From Ophiura sarsii (Eukaryota; Echinodermata; Ophiuroidea; Amphilepidida; Ophiuridae): DNA of 64,000 nt. Of the stretch, positions 1 through 11,300 are shown in pieces (the first letter of the stretch is position 1; every line of letters starts with the position of its first letter). The translations under genes and the position numbers were made by a program. Under the pieces are notes generated by a model. The model saw nothing but the letters and a program-made list of their open reading frames with translations, ran no database searches and was not told the DNA's origin. The stretch spans positions 14,505,266-14,569,265 of the forward strand of contig CM069455.1 of the NCBI GenBank assembly GCA_035610835.1. Reading direction: 5' to 3'.

Positions 1-143
1 CGTCCCATTGATGCTGGCAAGAAGTATATAACTCCCGTCTTCTAGCTTCATGGTCAAAGCATGAAAGGTTTTATCAAACCAAATTGAATCCCATTTTTTT
101 TTCTTCATTGCATTTGAAACGCTCATCTTGATATTTTATTTAG

Positions 144-392
144 TTGACACAACTGCACCAGTCATTGCTTGCTTGGACAACATTGTTCAAACTGTTGAAT
201 TGGGAACACCCGGTGCAATAATGAGCTGGCTAGAACCAACTGCCACTGACAACTCTGGTTCAGCAATCCTGCAATCTAGAAGTCATGCTCCTGGAAGTTT
301 CTTTAACATTGGTGATACGTTGGTCTCCTACACATTTGCTGATCCTTCTGGAAACCGTGCCACTTGCAGCTTTGATATCCTCCTGACAGCAG
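144..392 (+). CDS. Exon 1: HYR module 1
   Basis: This 249-base symmetric phase-1 exon lies between a TTTATTTAG acceptor and a GTAAAG donor. It encodes one complete hyalin-repeat (HYR) domain, an immunoglobulin-like fold used in extracellular adhesion. Hallmarks are the opening DTTAPVIAC, the central W-EPTATDNSG, SHAPGSFF-G, the YTFADPSGN strand and the closing ATCSF; the two cysteines (IAC and ATC) form the expected single disulfide. It is nearly identical to exons 2 and 3. It is not the first exon of the gene: there is no start codon or signal peptide, and the frame enters from upstream. Confidence 0.9.
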
Positions 393-833
393 GTAAAGTA
401 AAATGATGGGTTTCATGAAGAAATGCCGCCAACTTTTTCCTTTCATATTCTTGCATTCACTATAGTCGTATCGATGGCTCGGAAACAAAGGCGCCCCATC
501 TTCAATTTTTTCAAGTTAATTTTTGTATCAAAATTTTCAGATACAAATTCCCTTTCCAGTAACGCAGCCTGATCTCCATAACACAAACCCTTTCAAAGTT
601 ATAGCCAGTATCACAGCCTCATCTCCATCTACCCAATGTGTTTAAAAATCTTCAAGTCTTTTTCTCAACAAAAAAATGGTCAAAATGGAAAAAAGGCCTT
701 GTGTTTCTGAGCCCTCGATATGAATAATTGAACAAGTCAAAGCATGAAAAGTTTGTCTAACCGAAACCAAATAGAATCTTATTTTTCCATTGCATTTGAA
801 TCGCTCACCTTGACATTTTGGTATTTTATTTAG

Positions 834-1082
834 TTGACACAACTGCACCAGTCATTGCTTGCTTAGACAACATTTTTCAAACTGTTGAATTGGGAACACC
901 CGGTGCAATAATGAGCTGGCTAGAACCAACTGCCACTGACAACTCTGGTTCAGCAATCCTGCAATCTAGAAGTCATGCTCCAGGAAGTCTCTTTAACATT
1001 GGTGATACGTTGGTCTCCTACACATTTGCTGATCCTTCTGGAAACCGTGCCACTTGCAGCTTTGATATCCTCCTAACTGCAG
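834..1082 (+). CDS. Exon 2: HYR module 2
   Basis: This 249-base phase-1 exon is a close copy of exon 1, with a TTTAG acceptor and GTAAGG donor. The HYR landmarks and both cysteines are intact. Visible protein differences from exon 1 are few: DNIFQ for DNIVQ, and GSLF for GSFF. The flanking introns are also close to those of exon 1, which marks it as a product of recent unequal exchange or conversion rather than an old paralogous module. Confidence 0.9.
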
Positions 1083-1296
1083 GTAAGGTCACACGACGGG
1101 TTTCATGGAAAAATGCCAACTTTTTGCTTTCGTATTCTTGCATTTGCTATAGTCATATAAATAATTGAACAAGTCCAAGCATGAAAGATTTGTCTAACCG
1201 AAACCAAATTGAATCCTAGCTGTTTTTATTTTTTATTGCATTTGAATTGCTCACCTTGATATCTTGGTTGTTAAGTGAAATGTTGGTATTTTGTTT

Positions 1297-1350
1297 AGTT
1301 AACGCAACTGCACCAGTCATTGCTTGCTTGGATAACATTGTCAAAGTCAA
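1297..1350 (+). pseudogene. Truncated HYR exon remnant
   Basis: A TTTAG acceptor is followed by the first 15 or so codons of the HYR exon (VNATAPVIACLDNIV). The sequence then switches, through a shared TCAAA, into intron sequence (GTCAAAGCATGAAAGG), which puts a TGA in frame at once. The rest of the exon and its donor are gone. It is a deletion relic of a fourth tandem copy; splicing to it would truncate the protein. Confidence 0.8.
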
Positions 1351-1469
1351 AGCATGAAAGGTTTGTTTAACCGAAACCAAATTGAATCCTATTGAATCCT
1401 TCATTGCATTCGAATCGCTCACCTTGATATCTTGGTTGTTAATAAGTGAAATTTTGCCATTTTATTTAG

Positions 1470-1718
1470 TTGACACAACTGCACCAGTCATTGCTTGCTT
1501 GGAAAACATTGTTCAAACTGTTGAATTGGGAACACTCGGTGCAATAATGAGCTGGCTAGAACCAACCGCCACTGACAACTCTGGTTTCGCAATCCTGCAA
1601 TCTAGAAGTCATGCTCCAGGAAGTTTCTTTAACATTGGTGATACGTTGGTCTCCTACACATTTGCTGATCCTTCTGGAAACCGTGCCACTTGCAGTTTTG
1701 ACATCCTACTTTCTGAAG
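1470..1718 (+). CDS. Exon 3: HYR module 3
   Basis: This 249-base phase-1 exon is the third near-identical copy. It differs from exon 1 at residues such as CLENIV, GTLGAI and SGFAIL, and it ends LLSEG with a GTAATG donor. Both disulfide cysteines and the W, DNSG, PG and YTF landmarks are kept. The downstream intron is no longer of the repeated type, so this exon marks the right edge of the recent array. Confidence 0.9.
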
Positions 1719-2781
1719 GTAATGTGGAAATTTGTGAAGATATTTCAAAGAAACGTTTCACTTTCAATGTAATGAATTTGTAAATTGAAATATCAGATAA
1801 AATGCATTTTCTTTGGTTTTAACATGATGTATGCTGCCCTAGTCATAAAACTACTACACAATAAGATATATTTTGCACAATTGTTATTTTATCAAATGTC
1901 CCCACTCTTAATATTCTTTGGCTCAAATTTAATTTGCATCTGCTTTCCCCATCTACATTTCAGCGGTCGATGCCCAAGTGCTTGTCTATTTGGCCGGCCG
2001 CATTGTTACGGTTAATCAATACGGCACGAACGCTACCCGTCATGCTCTCCCCCGTGTTGAAAAGAAATGCTCTCCCCGCGTTGACAAGAAATGTGAACAT
2101 CAAAATCTGACGTGACCTTGCAATTTGATCACCAAACTTTATATTTAATTTTACTCCAATAAAGTTTGGAGACTCATATTATAGAAGTCTTAAAGTAAAT
2201 ATTTATCAGAACAATTTTGTAAAATAACATCATTTGCATATTTAATGGGCATAAAGTCCAAAACACATTTTAATTTATGTCTAGAGATGCATGTACGCTG
2301 GTAAACTGGAAATCGGATATGTTGTGCATATCCCCAATTCTGATCTTTTTGTTATGAGCAATATTTTGTATTTATTTATTTGATTAATTTGTATATCTAA
2401 GAACCAATATTTGAGATTTTATTTAAGCTCAAAATGGTGTTGATTTTGGCACTTAGTAGCTGAGCACTGGAGCAAGGGATTACTTCAAATTTGGTATCAT
2501 TGTAAAGATGAACACTTCAGCTTTACATGGATATATAACACATCTCGCGATATTTGAAAATCTTGTGTTTGAGAAAATATTCAATACTTTTTGAGCAGTT
2601 TATAAAGGTACCGCCGTTTCATCATAAATTGGGTTCCTCCAACGGACGAGGTCCAAAATCGAAAACGATCGTCCAGAGTTTATGAATCTACTAGTGTTTA
2701 TTATAAAATTTGAAGAAAGAAAAATTGTTCACTCGTCACCTTTTGAATGCTATTAAATAATACAATATTATTTTTATTTAG
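1719..2781 (+). other. Intron 3, no gene seen
   Basis: AT-rich intron. A short GC-richer stretch near 1960-2090 carries two imperfect copies of a segment like GAAATGCTCTCCCCGCGTTGA. The rest is unremarkable; TCATTTGCATATTTAATG at about 2231 recurs near 29908, so part of it is a dispersed repeat. Confidence 0.6.
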
Positions 2782-3030
2782 TCGACACCACTGCACCAGT
2801 CGTTACTTGCTTGGACAACATCATTCAAACGGTCGAGTTAGGAACACCCGGTGCTGAGATCAGCTGGTTAGAACCAACTGCCACTGACATCTCTGGTTCC
2901 GCATCTCTGATATCGAGAACTCATGCTCCAGGAACTTTCTTCAGCATTGGTGATACGTTGGTCTCGTACACATTTATTGATCCGTCTGGAAATCGTGCCA
3001 CTTGTGTTTTTGACATCCTACTGACGCCAG
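2782..3030 (+). CDS. Exon 4: HYR module 4
   Basis: This 249-base phase-1 exon (TTTAG acceptor, GTAACG donor) encodes an HYR domain that is clearly the nearest older relative of modules 1-3: VVTCLDNIIQTVELGTPGAE, then TATDISGSASL in place of the usual DNSG, and YTFIDPSGNRATC. Both cysteines are present. Its divergence shows it predates the 1-3 expansion, and its introns do not match theirs. Confidence 0.9.
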
Positions 3031-3988
3031 GTAACGTTGGCAGGTTTTGTAAAAATAAATAAAAAATAAAATCTAGTTTTTACATTCATATTTTTGCATT
3101 CACTATATCTAATATTTGACCAAACAATAGTGCGTAAACAAGTCCAAGCAAATTCTGCTGCATAATGCCGCCGTACACAAACATACATACTCCGTATCTG
3201 CATCGAAGCGCTTATAGCTCAAATGCGCACAGTACATGCGCTTGCGCTAACGCTACATCATCACATATTTCGTAGTTGCGTATTAGCTAGGGAAATATTT
3301 TAATTGGACTATAGTTAAATAATCAGAAATTGTTACCTCCTCCCACCCTGTGTGAGAATACCGTAATCCATTTCTATCATTGATAAGGACAAAAAGATCT
3401 CGGGTTGCAGATTTCCAGTTTCGCTCCAAAAAATGGCATTTTAAGATCAAGATAAAGTAGGCACAGGATTTCAAAAGTAGGCACAAAATTTCCATAAAGT
3501 ATAAAGCTCAGAATCTCCCCGCCCCCCATGATGTGTAGTATATGGAAGACCCGTTATTAAATCGACTTTTGTAACATCTCCAATTATTTTGCATTGCAAT
3601 TCAAGAGAAAATCTGTCCAAGTAATTGGAAAACCCATTCTAATTTACCAACTGTGGTAGAGAAAGCTTTCAAACATACATACATAATAGGCTTGTTTACA
3701 ATGACAATGACGCTGGTAAATTAGGGTACATTTTGAGGAATGAATTCACTGCTCTTGATTAATAACGGTCGTATCGGCTTGTATATTACAGGCATGAGAA
3801 TTTCCAGCTAAAACACTGGAACCAGTTTTTTGTGATGTCAATTTCCGCAATTTTATTTATTTTCGGCCCATTTTGAGGTATTTTTGTCAAATTTTAGGCG
3901 CTTTTCCAGCTTTTTTTTACATTTTCCAGACTTTTTCATGAAGGTGTAATCTCATGCCTGGTATTAAATATTTATCCATGATTAACAG
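3031..3988 (+). other. Intron 4 with a small foldback repeat
   Basis: No coding module is seen. Near its 3' end, CAGGCATGAGA (about 3790) and its complement TCTCATGCCTGG (about 3950) frame a 170-base stretch, which suggests a small palindromic MITE. The rest is AT-rich and unrecognised. Confidence 0.45.
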
Positions 3989-4237
3989 TTGACACTACTG
4001 CACCATTACTACAATGTACCGATAGCATCACCGTAACAGTTCCCTTGGGAATACCGGGTACATCGGTAACCTGGCTTGCACCCACTGCAACTGATAATTC
4101 TGGCACAGTGTCCATCCTGAGCAACAACTACCAGTCCGGAGACTTCTTCCCCGTCGGCGTGACCACAGTGACCTACACGTTCGGAGATCCATCTCTAAAC
4201 AGTGCTAGCTGCACTTGGCCCGTGACTGTTAATGCGG
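3989..4237 (+). CDS. Exon 5: HYR module 5
   Basis: This 249-base phase-1 exon has an AACAG acceptor and a GTGAGT donor. The HYR domain is more diverged: LLQCTDSITVTVPLG, VTWLAPTATDNSG, SNNYQSGDFFPVG, TYTFGDPSLNSASCTW. Both cysteines are present; the usual PG becomes SG and PSGN becomes PSLN. It reads in frame with exons 4 and 6. A palindromic element begins only 17 bases after its donor. Confidence 0.9.
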
Positions 4238-4254
4238 GTGAGTTGGGGCATCTA

Positions 4255-4766
4255 CAGTTCAACAAATAAGTTCCCCTTAGATTATGCCCGATTTAAAATG
4301 AGTTGCTCCATCGAAACAATTTTTCGCACCCATAATCGATGTGTTCACAGCAACACTAGAACGGGGCTATAGAACTACGTAGGTGTTGTAATACTTGAAT
4401 GAGCACCCATTGAATGGAGAATACCTCGATTCCAAAGTTGCTAAATGATGTATTGAAGGAGGGGATGGTCAAGCAGCATGAACCAGGGTCAAGCAGCTTG
4501 AACCAAGGCTTTGCTTGCACCAGGGTCTTTGCTTGAACACCGCACAAGTGTTGTACTGCTTGAATGATCACACATTGAACTTTTAGCAACTTTTGAAAGG
4601 AGGTATTCCTCCATTCAATGCGTGCTCATTCAAGCATTGCAACACCTGTGTAGTTATAGCCCCGTTCTAGTGTTGCTGGGAACACATACATTATGTGTGC
4701 CAAAAATAGTTTCGATGGAGTAACAAAAATATCAGGCATAATCTAAAGGGGAACTTTTGTTGAACT
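4255..4766. mobile_element. Palindromic (foldback) MITE beside exon 5
   Basis: The two ends are inverted copies: CAGTTCAACAAA(T)AAGTTCCCC at the left and its complement at 4750-4766. Inner stretches also pair, for example AACACTAGAACGGGGCTATA near 4350 with TATAGCCCCGTTCTAGTGTT near 4656. It has no coding capacity, so it is a non-autonomous foldback element sitting almost on the splice donor of exon 5. Confidence 0.75.
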
Positions 4767-4914
4767 GTGTTTTAAGCTATTACTTTTTATCAAATCACTT
4801 GCCAATTTCTGCCCAACGTTACTGTAAAAGCCAATATTTTCCGCGTAAAGATTTTCATGCATTTTTAGATCGCAGACATTTCGCAATTTTTTTTCTTCGC
4901 GGACGACCTTCTGG

Positions 4915-5310
4915 ATGCATTGCATGAATGTTGAAAACAATATTTTCGAATTTTCACGGAAAAATGTTTTGCGCGAAAAGCGAAAATTTCAGCTTTTACA
5001 GTATTTTCTCATTAAATATTTTCATGCAATTTTTCAACTTGGAACCCAAATTCTTCCCCAAAGAATTTTTCAACACTTGGGATCATTCGTTATTGCAGTT
5101 CCTCGTCTCTGGAATGAACTACCTATCAAAATATGAACTGCAAAAAGTTCACTTTGTAGTTATGTTCCTTCATGGTCCATTTCTTTTGCACTGGGAAGGT
5201 TTGCTTTTGTTTGTTATTTACCGTTTGTCCTTTCTATTTATATTGTTCTAAATGTTATGTGCCTCTAGCTCTTTTAATTGAGTGGATATGCGCCTTGTCG
5301 CCATTTTATT
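4915..5310 (+). pseudogene. Decayed LINE 3' end (CR1/L2-like reverse transcriptase tail)
   Basis: The reading GSFVIAVPRLWNELPIKI, followed in a shifted frame by CKKFTL-like sequence, resembles the C-terminal tail common in CR1/L2-type LINE proteins. It ends in a 3' segment (TGAGTGGATATGCGCCTTGTCGCCATT near 5278) that recurs in related form near 35840 and 48785. It is short, frameshifted and dead. Confidence 0.55.
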
Positions 5311-5664
5311 TGGTTGGTTCGGTCATGATTGACAGCTCGTGACCTTACAGAGACTATCCACAGATAACGATTTTCAGCAAAGGAGAGTGTGTCCAGTAAT
5401 CAATTTCATTTGGTCAATCCACCGGGAACAAGGTCTGCCTTTCTCTTCCCTTCAATCATGCCTTGCATGATCATCTTCTCTAGGTTGTTACCCTTGCATG
5501 CAATGAGAGATATGGCCTAAGCAGCTCGGCATTTGGGTGTTGATAGCATGAAGAAGGTATAATTATTATGACCCGCCGTCTCATGACTAATTAATTGCCA
5601 TGATAACTCCACTTGGGGCATTAGGGTCACAAACTTTAAACGGTGTCCTTTCTTTCCTCTGCAG

Positions 5665-5913
5665 TCGACAGCGAGAGTCCAGTTATCATATGTCCTAATG
5701 ACATTGCCCGTACTATACCTCTGAACATTGGTGGGGCCATTATGACATGGTCTACTCCGCAAATATCGGACAACTCTGGGCAAATGAGCATTGCAAGCAG
5801 CACACATAGTCCTGGTCAGTTCTTCCTTCCTGGGACCGCGGCGGTAGTGTACACGGCAACTGATCCATCCGGCAACACGGCAGAATGTAGTTTCCTTGTC
5901 ACCATCATTGAAG
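5665..5913 (+). CDS. Exon 6: HYR module 6
   Basis: This 249-base phase-1 exon has a strong CTCTGCAG acceptor and a GTAAGG donor. The HYR domain reads VDSESPVIICPNDIARTIPL, MTWSTPQISDNSGQ, STHSPGQFFLPG, VYTATDPSGNTAECSF. The ICP-NDI opening and AEC closing cysteines are present. It is closer to the general HYR consensus than modules 1-5. Confidence 0.92.
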
Positions 5914-7049
5914 GTAAGGTTATCTGACGGATCATGTAATTAGGCCAAAAAAGTTGACTTGACCTTTCAGGGCCAGAGTCTGGGTCGGACGGTCGGAATT
6001 TTTTTATTTCAAAATTTAAACTGAGATACTACACCCAAGTTTTTTAAGTTAATTTTTTTTGTTGATTTGTTTAATTTTTAAACAAGCAGATACTACTCAA
6101 AGCACGTTTTCATCTTTCGTTATTGTTATGTGCTGCTTCTTTAAAAAAAATTAAAAACCTTTTTGAAAAAAATAAAATAAATAGCGACCCTAGATTTCCA
6201 AAAATGTGGGTCGGTCGGAAAGGGAAAGTCAACTATTTATTTTTTGCCTTGGGTGGAGAATGGAGAGGTAGTTGTATGAAAAAAACTAACAGTGGGTGAT
6301 AGGAGACCAGCTGGAAGGAGACTGAGGTGGACTTGGGCGATGTGAATTGGTCTAGGCCAGGGGTGGGCACCTTTTTGAATGAATGGGCCAGATATAAGGA
6401 GTGAGAAATTGACTGGGCCGCACCTAACCCAAATTTTCTAGCAATAACCTGCTGTTGAATTCAAACCTTTGATTTTCGAAGACTTTCAAGCACTAGGTGT
6501 GTGTGCGTAATAATCTTCAAAAAACGTAACCTCAATACAGTAAAGATGTAAATTAATGGGGAAAATAAACTTGTGCACGTTGAACACCATTTGTGTCGAT
6601 AAATGCCAAGCAGCTAGCTCGTTTTTTGTGATGTAAAATATATTGATTTTTTTCCTCTTTTTCTTAACACATCTCGCGGGCCACAAAAAAGTAGGTTGCC
6701 CACCACTGGTCTAGGCGATGGAATCTGTCCACAGTGGACAGTTGAAAGGGTGAATTAGTCTAGGGGAACGGGAACAAGATGGACTAGTTGAAAGGAGATG
6801 TGGGTGGGCCAGTAGGAAGGGGAGCATGATGGACCAATAGGGTGGAATTAAATGGAGAGATTGGAGAGTTGATCATGAATGCAATACAACTTATGGGTAC
6901 AAGTGGTTGCAACTATTGCCTTGCTCCTAAATCAACTTGTCATTTTTAAACTTAATGTTAAGCAAATGTTGACTTGGGATGTTGAGGTTCATTAAATAAA
7001 TTTAGAAGCACTTGGGATATTTCCAACTTTTGATATTTTCAATTTCCAG
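5914..7049 (+). other. Intron 6
   Basis: Apart from the hAT MITE at 6358-6708, no gene or RNA is seen. G-rich, AGATGGACTAG-like low-complexity sequence lies on both sides of the MITE (about 6250-6350 and 6720-6860). Confidence 0.5.
6358..6708. mobile_element. Non-autonomous hAT element with 8-bp target duplication
   Basis: The element begins CAGGGGTGGGCACC and ends GGTTGCCCACCACTG, imperfect terminal inverted repeats of the CAGGGGTGG type seen in hAT/Charlie elements. An identical 8-base GTCTAGGC flanks both sides (6350-6357 and 6709-6716), the hAT target-duplication length. At 351 bp with no transposase it is a MITE within intron 6. Confidence 0.85.
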
Positions 7050-7301
7050 TCGACGCAATTCCACCAAGAGTTCTTGGCTGCCCCGCTAATATCTTGGACT
7101 CGGTTGATCTCGGAGAACGTGGAAAGACCATCACTTGGGAAGAACCTTCCAGCAACGATGACTCTGGAGTGTCCTCCACTCTGAGCCTATCCCACCAACC
7201 AGGCAGTTACTTCCTTGTCGGCGCTACCATCGTTACCTATACCTTCTCTGATGAGTCTTCCAACACTGCAGAATGTAGATTTACAGTTTCCATTGTTGAA
7301 G
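7050..7301 (+). CDS. Exon 7: HYR module 7
   Basis: This phase-1 exon has 252 bases, one codon longer than its neighbours. It has a TTTCCAG acceptor and GTAATA donor. It encodes an HYR domain with RVLGCPANI, ITWEEPSSNDDSG, SHQPGSYFLVG, TYTFSDESSNTAECRF. Both cysteines are present. The DNSG signature is DDSG and PSGN is ESSN, so it is a diverged but intact module. Confidence 0.9.
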
Positions 7302-9051
7302 GTAATAATTATTCCGGATATTTAATGATCACATGCATAAGCAAATGTGATGCAATCAATCCGGTCTCATCCGATGTTGGGACATTTTATTTTGAGATGG
7401 GTGAAATGGCTGCAGAGGAGTCAAAATATCAAAATGTTTTTTCCAAGAAATTGAAAAGGGAATCTATTTTCAAAACTCCAACAATAAAGGGTAAAAACAT
7501 GATTTTTGAAAGCTATCTCAATCGTTTTATTAAAATAGTGCAATCTTGAAATCCGTTTTTCTCCGTTTCGGTCTTTTCAATGTATGTGGCTTCAAAACGT
7601 TTCTTGAGAACCGAAGGTCGTATCAACGCTCTAATTAAAACCATAATACAAAAAAACCTGAAAGACAATTGATTTGGGTTGACATTCGACAACGGATCCG
7701 CTCGATTGCATCTCAAATGTGGAACAATTTGTTTTTCTGTGGTTCCATGTACAATTAGCAATCATGGTTTTAAGATGCTCCATCATACTCTTATTTGGCA
7801 CGTGAATTTGTCTGAAATAAATTGATCACAAGAAATTGAAAATTGCCTTGGTGTGCTGTGCATCTGAAACAAGTACATTAACGACATTGAAAATTGTAAT
7901 ACAGGGTCATTCAATAAGTTCTACCTTCTCACTCATAACATCGCCAATATGAATGTGAATGCCTCGTGACATTTGTCATGATTATAGCTCAGAATCATAG
8001 CTTTACATTTATAGTAAATCATCAATATCTGTTTCACTTTTATGATGCAGTCAAAGCCAGATTTTGGACATGGAAACCGCAAATCACCTTTAATATAAAT
8101 TTTTCTTATTTATTGTATGGTTAGATACAAGAGCATGTTTTAAATACTGAAAATGAAAATCATAAATAAGATTGTAAGCGATATTAACTCTTGTAAGCTT
8201 GCAAATAATATAAACTCTAATGTATTGCAATGCCTTTGGTATACTGGAATATAAGCAGTCAAATTATCACTGTTGCAAGTCAAGCCGCAGCGATGCCTTG
8301 TATGTTAAATCGTCACTTTATGAATTTTCCTTATGGGCAACCTTCAGAATCGTCAATCAGGTAGTCAATGATAGAAAATTATCTATTTGAGACTCAATTT
8401 AGTCCTGTATATTTAAGATCTCTTAGTTATGAAAAACATGACTTTTGCAGGGTTTGCTAGGGGTGGGGGTGAACTTAATAGTTGATCTGGTTGATCGGTC
8501 ACCTTTATTGTTTATAGTCTGTTAAAGAGATATCTTTCATTTAGAATGGTTATACTTGACCGATAGGCAAGTTTTGTCTCTTAAAATAGGTCAAATGATT
8601 AGCACTTCAGTGATATTTTGTTTTCATCAGTTTCAGTCGCACTAAATGAAAGTTTGGTTTTCATTGCATCTCCAGAAAAGTACAATTAATACTCCAATTG
8701 ATTTACAATGAATTTGTAGCAGAGGATCCAAGCTACAATGGTGTAATATTTCATAACTGGCTTATATAATAACAAAGTTATGAGGTAGAACTTGATTTCT
8801 TTGCAGAAATTTATTGTCCAACCAGTGGTTCAAATATTTGCTAATACAATATTTTAGTAGCCAACTCAGTTCATGTAGCTTCTTAAATAGAGCTTCACCG
8901 AGGTCATTGGGCTTCTAACGTGTGATTTCACTGCACTAGTGTATTTGCACAGGTGAACTATGCGAAGTTTACACTATTGGCATAGATAATAGCAATAGCT
9001 GCAAAGTCATCTAATTAACATATTTATCCCCTTGTATATCCCCCCTTGTAG
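7302..9051 (+). other. Intron 7, with a possible mariner-like remnant
   Basis: No coding module is seen. A TACAGGGTCATTCAATAAG motif at about 7903 with TTCTACCTTCTCACTCATAAC, and GTTATGAGGTAGAACTTGAT at about 8778, are partly inverted and suggest a decayed TIR element of about 0.9 kb. The right end is imperfect, so this is tentative. Confidence 0.4.
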
Positions 9052-9300
9052 TTGACAATGCCCCGCCATCTGTTTCGTGTCCAGCGGACATCTCCCTCAC
9101 CGTCAGGACTGGTGAAACCGGCGCCTACATTGATTACGCAGAGCCAACCGCCGCCGACAACTCCGGCGTTGCCACCTTGCTTTCGCGGACGCATCAACCT
9201 GGCGCAAACTTTGCTGTTGGAGCCACCACTGTGACCTATAGATTTTCTGACGATTCTGGCAACGTTGGATCTTGTAGCTTCACCGTGATTATGAGTGAAG
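9052..9300 (+). CDS. Exon 8: HYR module 8
   Basis: This 249-base phase-1 exon has a CTTGTAG acceptor and GTAAGA donor and is noticeably GC-richer than modules 1-5. The HYR domain reads SVSCPADISLTVRTGETG, EPTAADNSG, SRTHQPGANFAVG, TYRFSDDSGNVGSCSF. Both cysteines are present. It closes the N-terminal HYR block; the next exon is EGF-like. Confidence 0.92.
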
Positions 9301-10056
9301 GTAAGAGTTTTCGAGCATTGCAGCATCCCAGAATGCATTGCAGATGACCAAAATGCGGCATTTTCAAAAGTGGATAAAAATGTAGAACTATCTATACTTT
9401 GGCAACCCATTTGGTCAGTGTGTAAACGGAACACTTTTACATGTTGTAGCTTAAAACTTGGTCTATTCGGGGTATTAATGTCGACCAGGGCTGGAAAAAT
9501 GTTTATTTACCGGGAAGAAAACGTATATTTCCCTCTACTTTTGTATTGCTTCTTGGAAAAGCAAAATTTCTCACAATTTCCCAGGAATGCGATTCTCCAA
9601 TTCCCCATTTTTTCCAGAACTGATTTTTTGACATTGTCAATGTATTGGTTTCTGTATTTAATACCGAAATACTGAAACTTGAGTTGTATCATTAATGTTA
9701 TGTTGGTACGTCAATTCATCCATGCATTCGACTTAAAACCTGTGATGGATAGGTGTCGAGTCTTTGCTTGTCTCGCTTACCTCAATCTTCTACATTAATC
9801 TATTCACTTCAGGAAAATGCCTATTAATTTTTCTAGGCCTTTAAATAACGCAGCAATTTTGAGGTTAAAGGAACAAAAGATGGAGAATTCCTGCCTGGTC
9901 GATAAAGGTGTCAAAATCTGATCGTGCCAAAAACGCCTTGATTTTGCCTTGGTATTAATTGTTGGAGATACTTAGTCTGATGTCAAAATGCCAAGCGGCC
10001 ATTATTTCAAAATATCTATGCTTGCTTTCATGTGCTTTCATATACATCTCTTGCAG
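9301..10056 (+). other. Intron 8, no gene seen
   Basis: This is the boundary intron between the HYR block and the EGF block. AT-rich; no module, RNA gene or clear element end was recognised. Confidence 0.5.
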
Positions 10057-10170
10057 CTAACCCGTGTTTCAACGAACCATGTCTGAACGGTGGCGCCTGT
10101 GTGGCTGAAAGTCTGACTGAGCACTCTTGTATCTGTCCGGATTGCTACAGCGGGGAAAGATGTGAAAATG
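10057..10170 (+). CDS. Exon 9: EGF-like module 1 (seven cysteines)
   Basis: This 114-base phase-1 exon has a TTGCAG acceptor and GTAAGT donor. It reads NPCFNEPCLNGGAC, then a loop to HSCICPDCYSGERC. The six EGF cysteines are present, plus one extra in the C5-C6 loop (CPDC). Modules 2-5 have that cysteine together with a partner in the C3-C4 loop; here the partner is absent, leaving an odd cysteine. There are no calcium-binding EGF residues. Confidence 0.88.
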
Positions 10171-11300
10171 GTAAGTTTTACGTTACGAAGACCAAAAATT
10201 CTTGACTTATGCATTCATCAATGCTCAAGCATTTGATAAGTATGACTTGAATTAATAGATATTGGCCTCCTTATAGCAGCGAATGAATACCGAAGGGTGT
10301 CAGCGCACCTGAAGGCATCAAGCGCACTTTGCATCATATGCGTGACGTGTGCGTGCGTCCAAAACCGGATTTCTTGCCATAATTTGGGGCGACTTTACGC
10401 GCGGAGATAAAAAACAATATTTCTCGCCAGTATCAGACTAACTAAACTCTGCTAAATCCATACCAGAATTTGATTAGTGTTAGTCGGTGTAACACGCTTC
10501 AAAAATTGGGTCAATTTTGCACAGAAAATCACTAAAAAGCTCAATCACCAATTTTTTTGGTGCGATATATTCGTATTGGGATGAATTATATTGGAAAGCA
10601 GTGTTCATCTTTCCAACGACCACATTTGTATACTTAACAGGCGCAGCTTTTACGCACGCGCGTGTATCTTCCGCCTTTCAACGCTCGTGTGTGTACGCCA
10701 GCGCCGCGAGTAGGCGCACGCGTTATGTGCTGCAATTAGTAGAATACGCGGTTACGTCACCGTCTCGAGATGGCCAAACAGAGTATAGCAATCGGCTACT
10801 TGCTCAAGCATGTGAAGTCCGATTTTTAATTTGCAGAATTCACCTCTATTTTGTGTTCTTAAGAACAACTCTGTCATCTGTCCATGAAGTGTTACACAGA
10901 CAGCTACAGTGTAGAGAGAATGATGCTCTGGCACTGAAACAAGTAATTGCAACAAATTTGGTATAATTGGAAAGATTATCACGTAGCTTCACGTGTACGG
11001 TCACAGCAAAAGAATGCAGTTGTCCGTCTCTCAAAGAAAAAAGTTTATCCTAATACCCACTTTTTTGGGTAACTTATTCGATAATGCTTTCCGATTTTAT
11101 AAAGAAATATAAAGGCAAATCTTTTTTTGAATTCCATCAATATCTCTTCAATTCATCAACTGCACCCTTTGTCGCGACACTACACGTATGACAAACGATA
11201 ACAATTTGTTGGTGTTTATCTATATATGGGACTAATTTATTTAAAAAGTGTCGTCCCTACATGATGGAATGACCATACATTTGTTTTCCATTTTAAATAG
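10171..11300 (+). other. Intron 9
   Basis: Repeat-like but unassigned. A CpG-rich patch (about 10620-10760) holds CGCACGCG motifs. A stretch near 10880-10970 (GACAGCTACAGTGTAGAGAGAATGATG, then CACTGAAACAAG) resembles repeats in the inverted-duplication arms near 38870 and 59400. No module is seen. Confidence 0.45.

Larger units (their letters stand above)
51..1720 (+). repeat. Tandem array of about 0.64-0.69 kb units, each carrying one HYR exon
   Basis: The acceptor-proximal intron sequence, including a TCAAAGCATGAAA-like stretch near 54, 738, 1173 and 1348, and the following HYR exon recur at 144, 834, 1299 (truncated) and 1470. Exons differ by only a few bases and the introns match too, so duplication or gene conversion is recent. 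Units 1 to 2 are spaced 690 bp, and exon 2 to exon 3 636 bp. Confidence 0.85.

Noticed and set aside
7094..7549. Extension of HYR exon 7 into a longer C-terminal frame
   Set aside because: The good donor at 7302, the end of the HYR domain and the phase-1 pattern show that the rest is intron read-through.
9024..9434. Minus-strand open frame of 136 codons
   Set aside because: It is the antisense shadow of HYR exon 8; the plus strand has the conserved module and splice sites.
10517..10966. 149-codon plus-strand frame in intron 9
   Set aside because: Composition is repeat-like, there are no domain hallmarks, and part of it matches dispersed repeats in the duplication arms.
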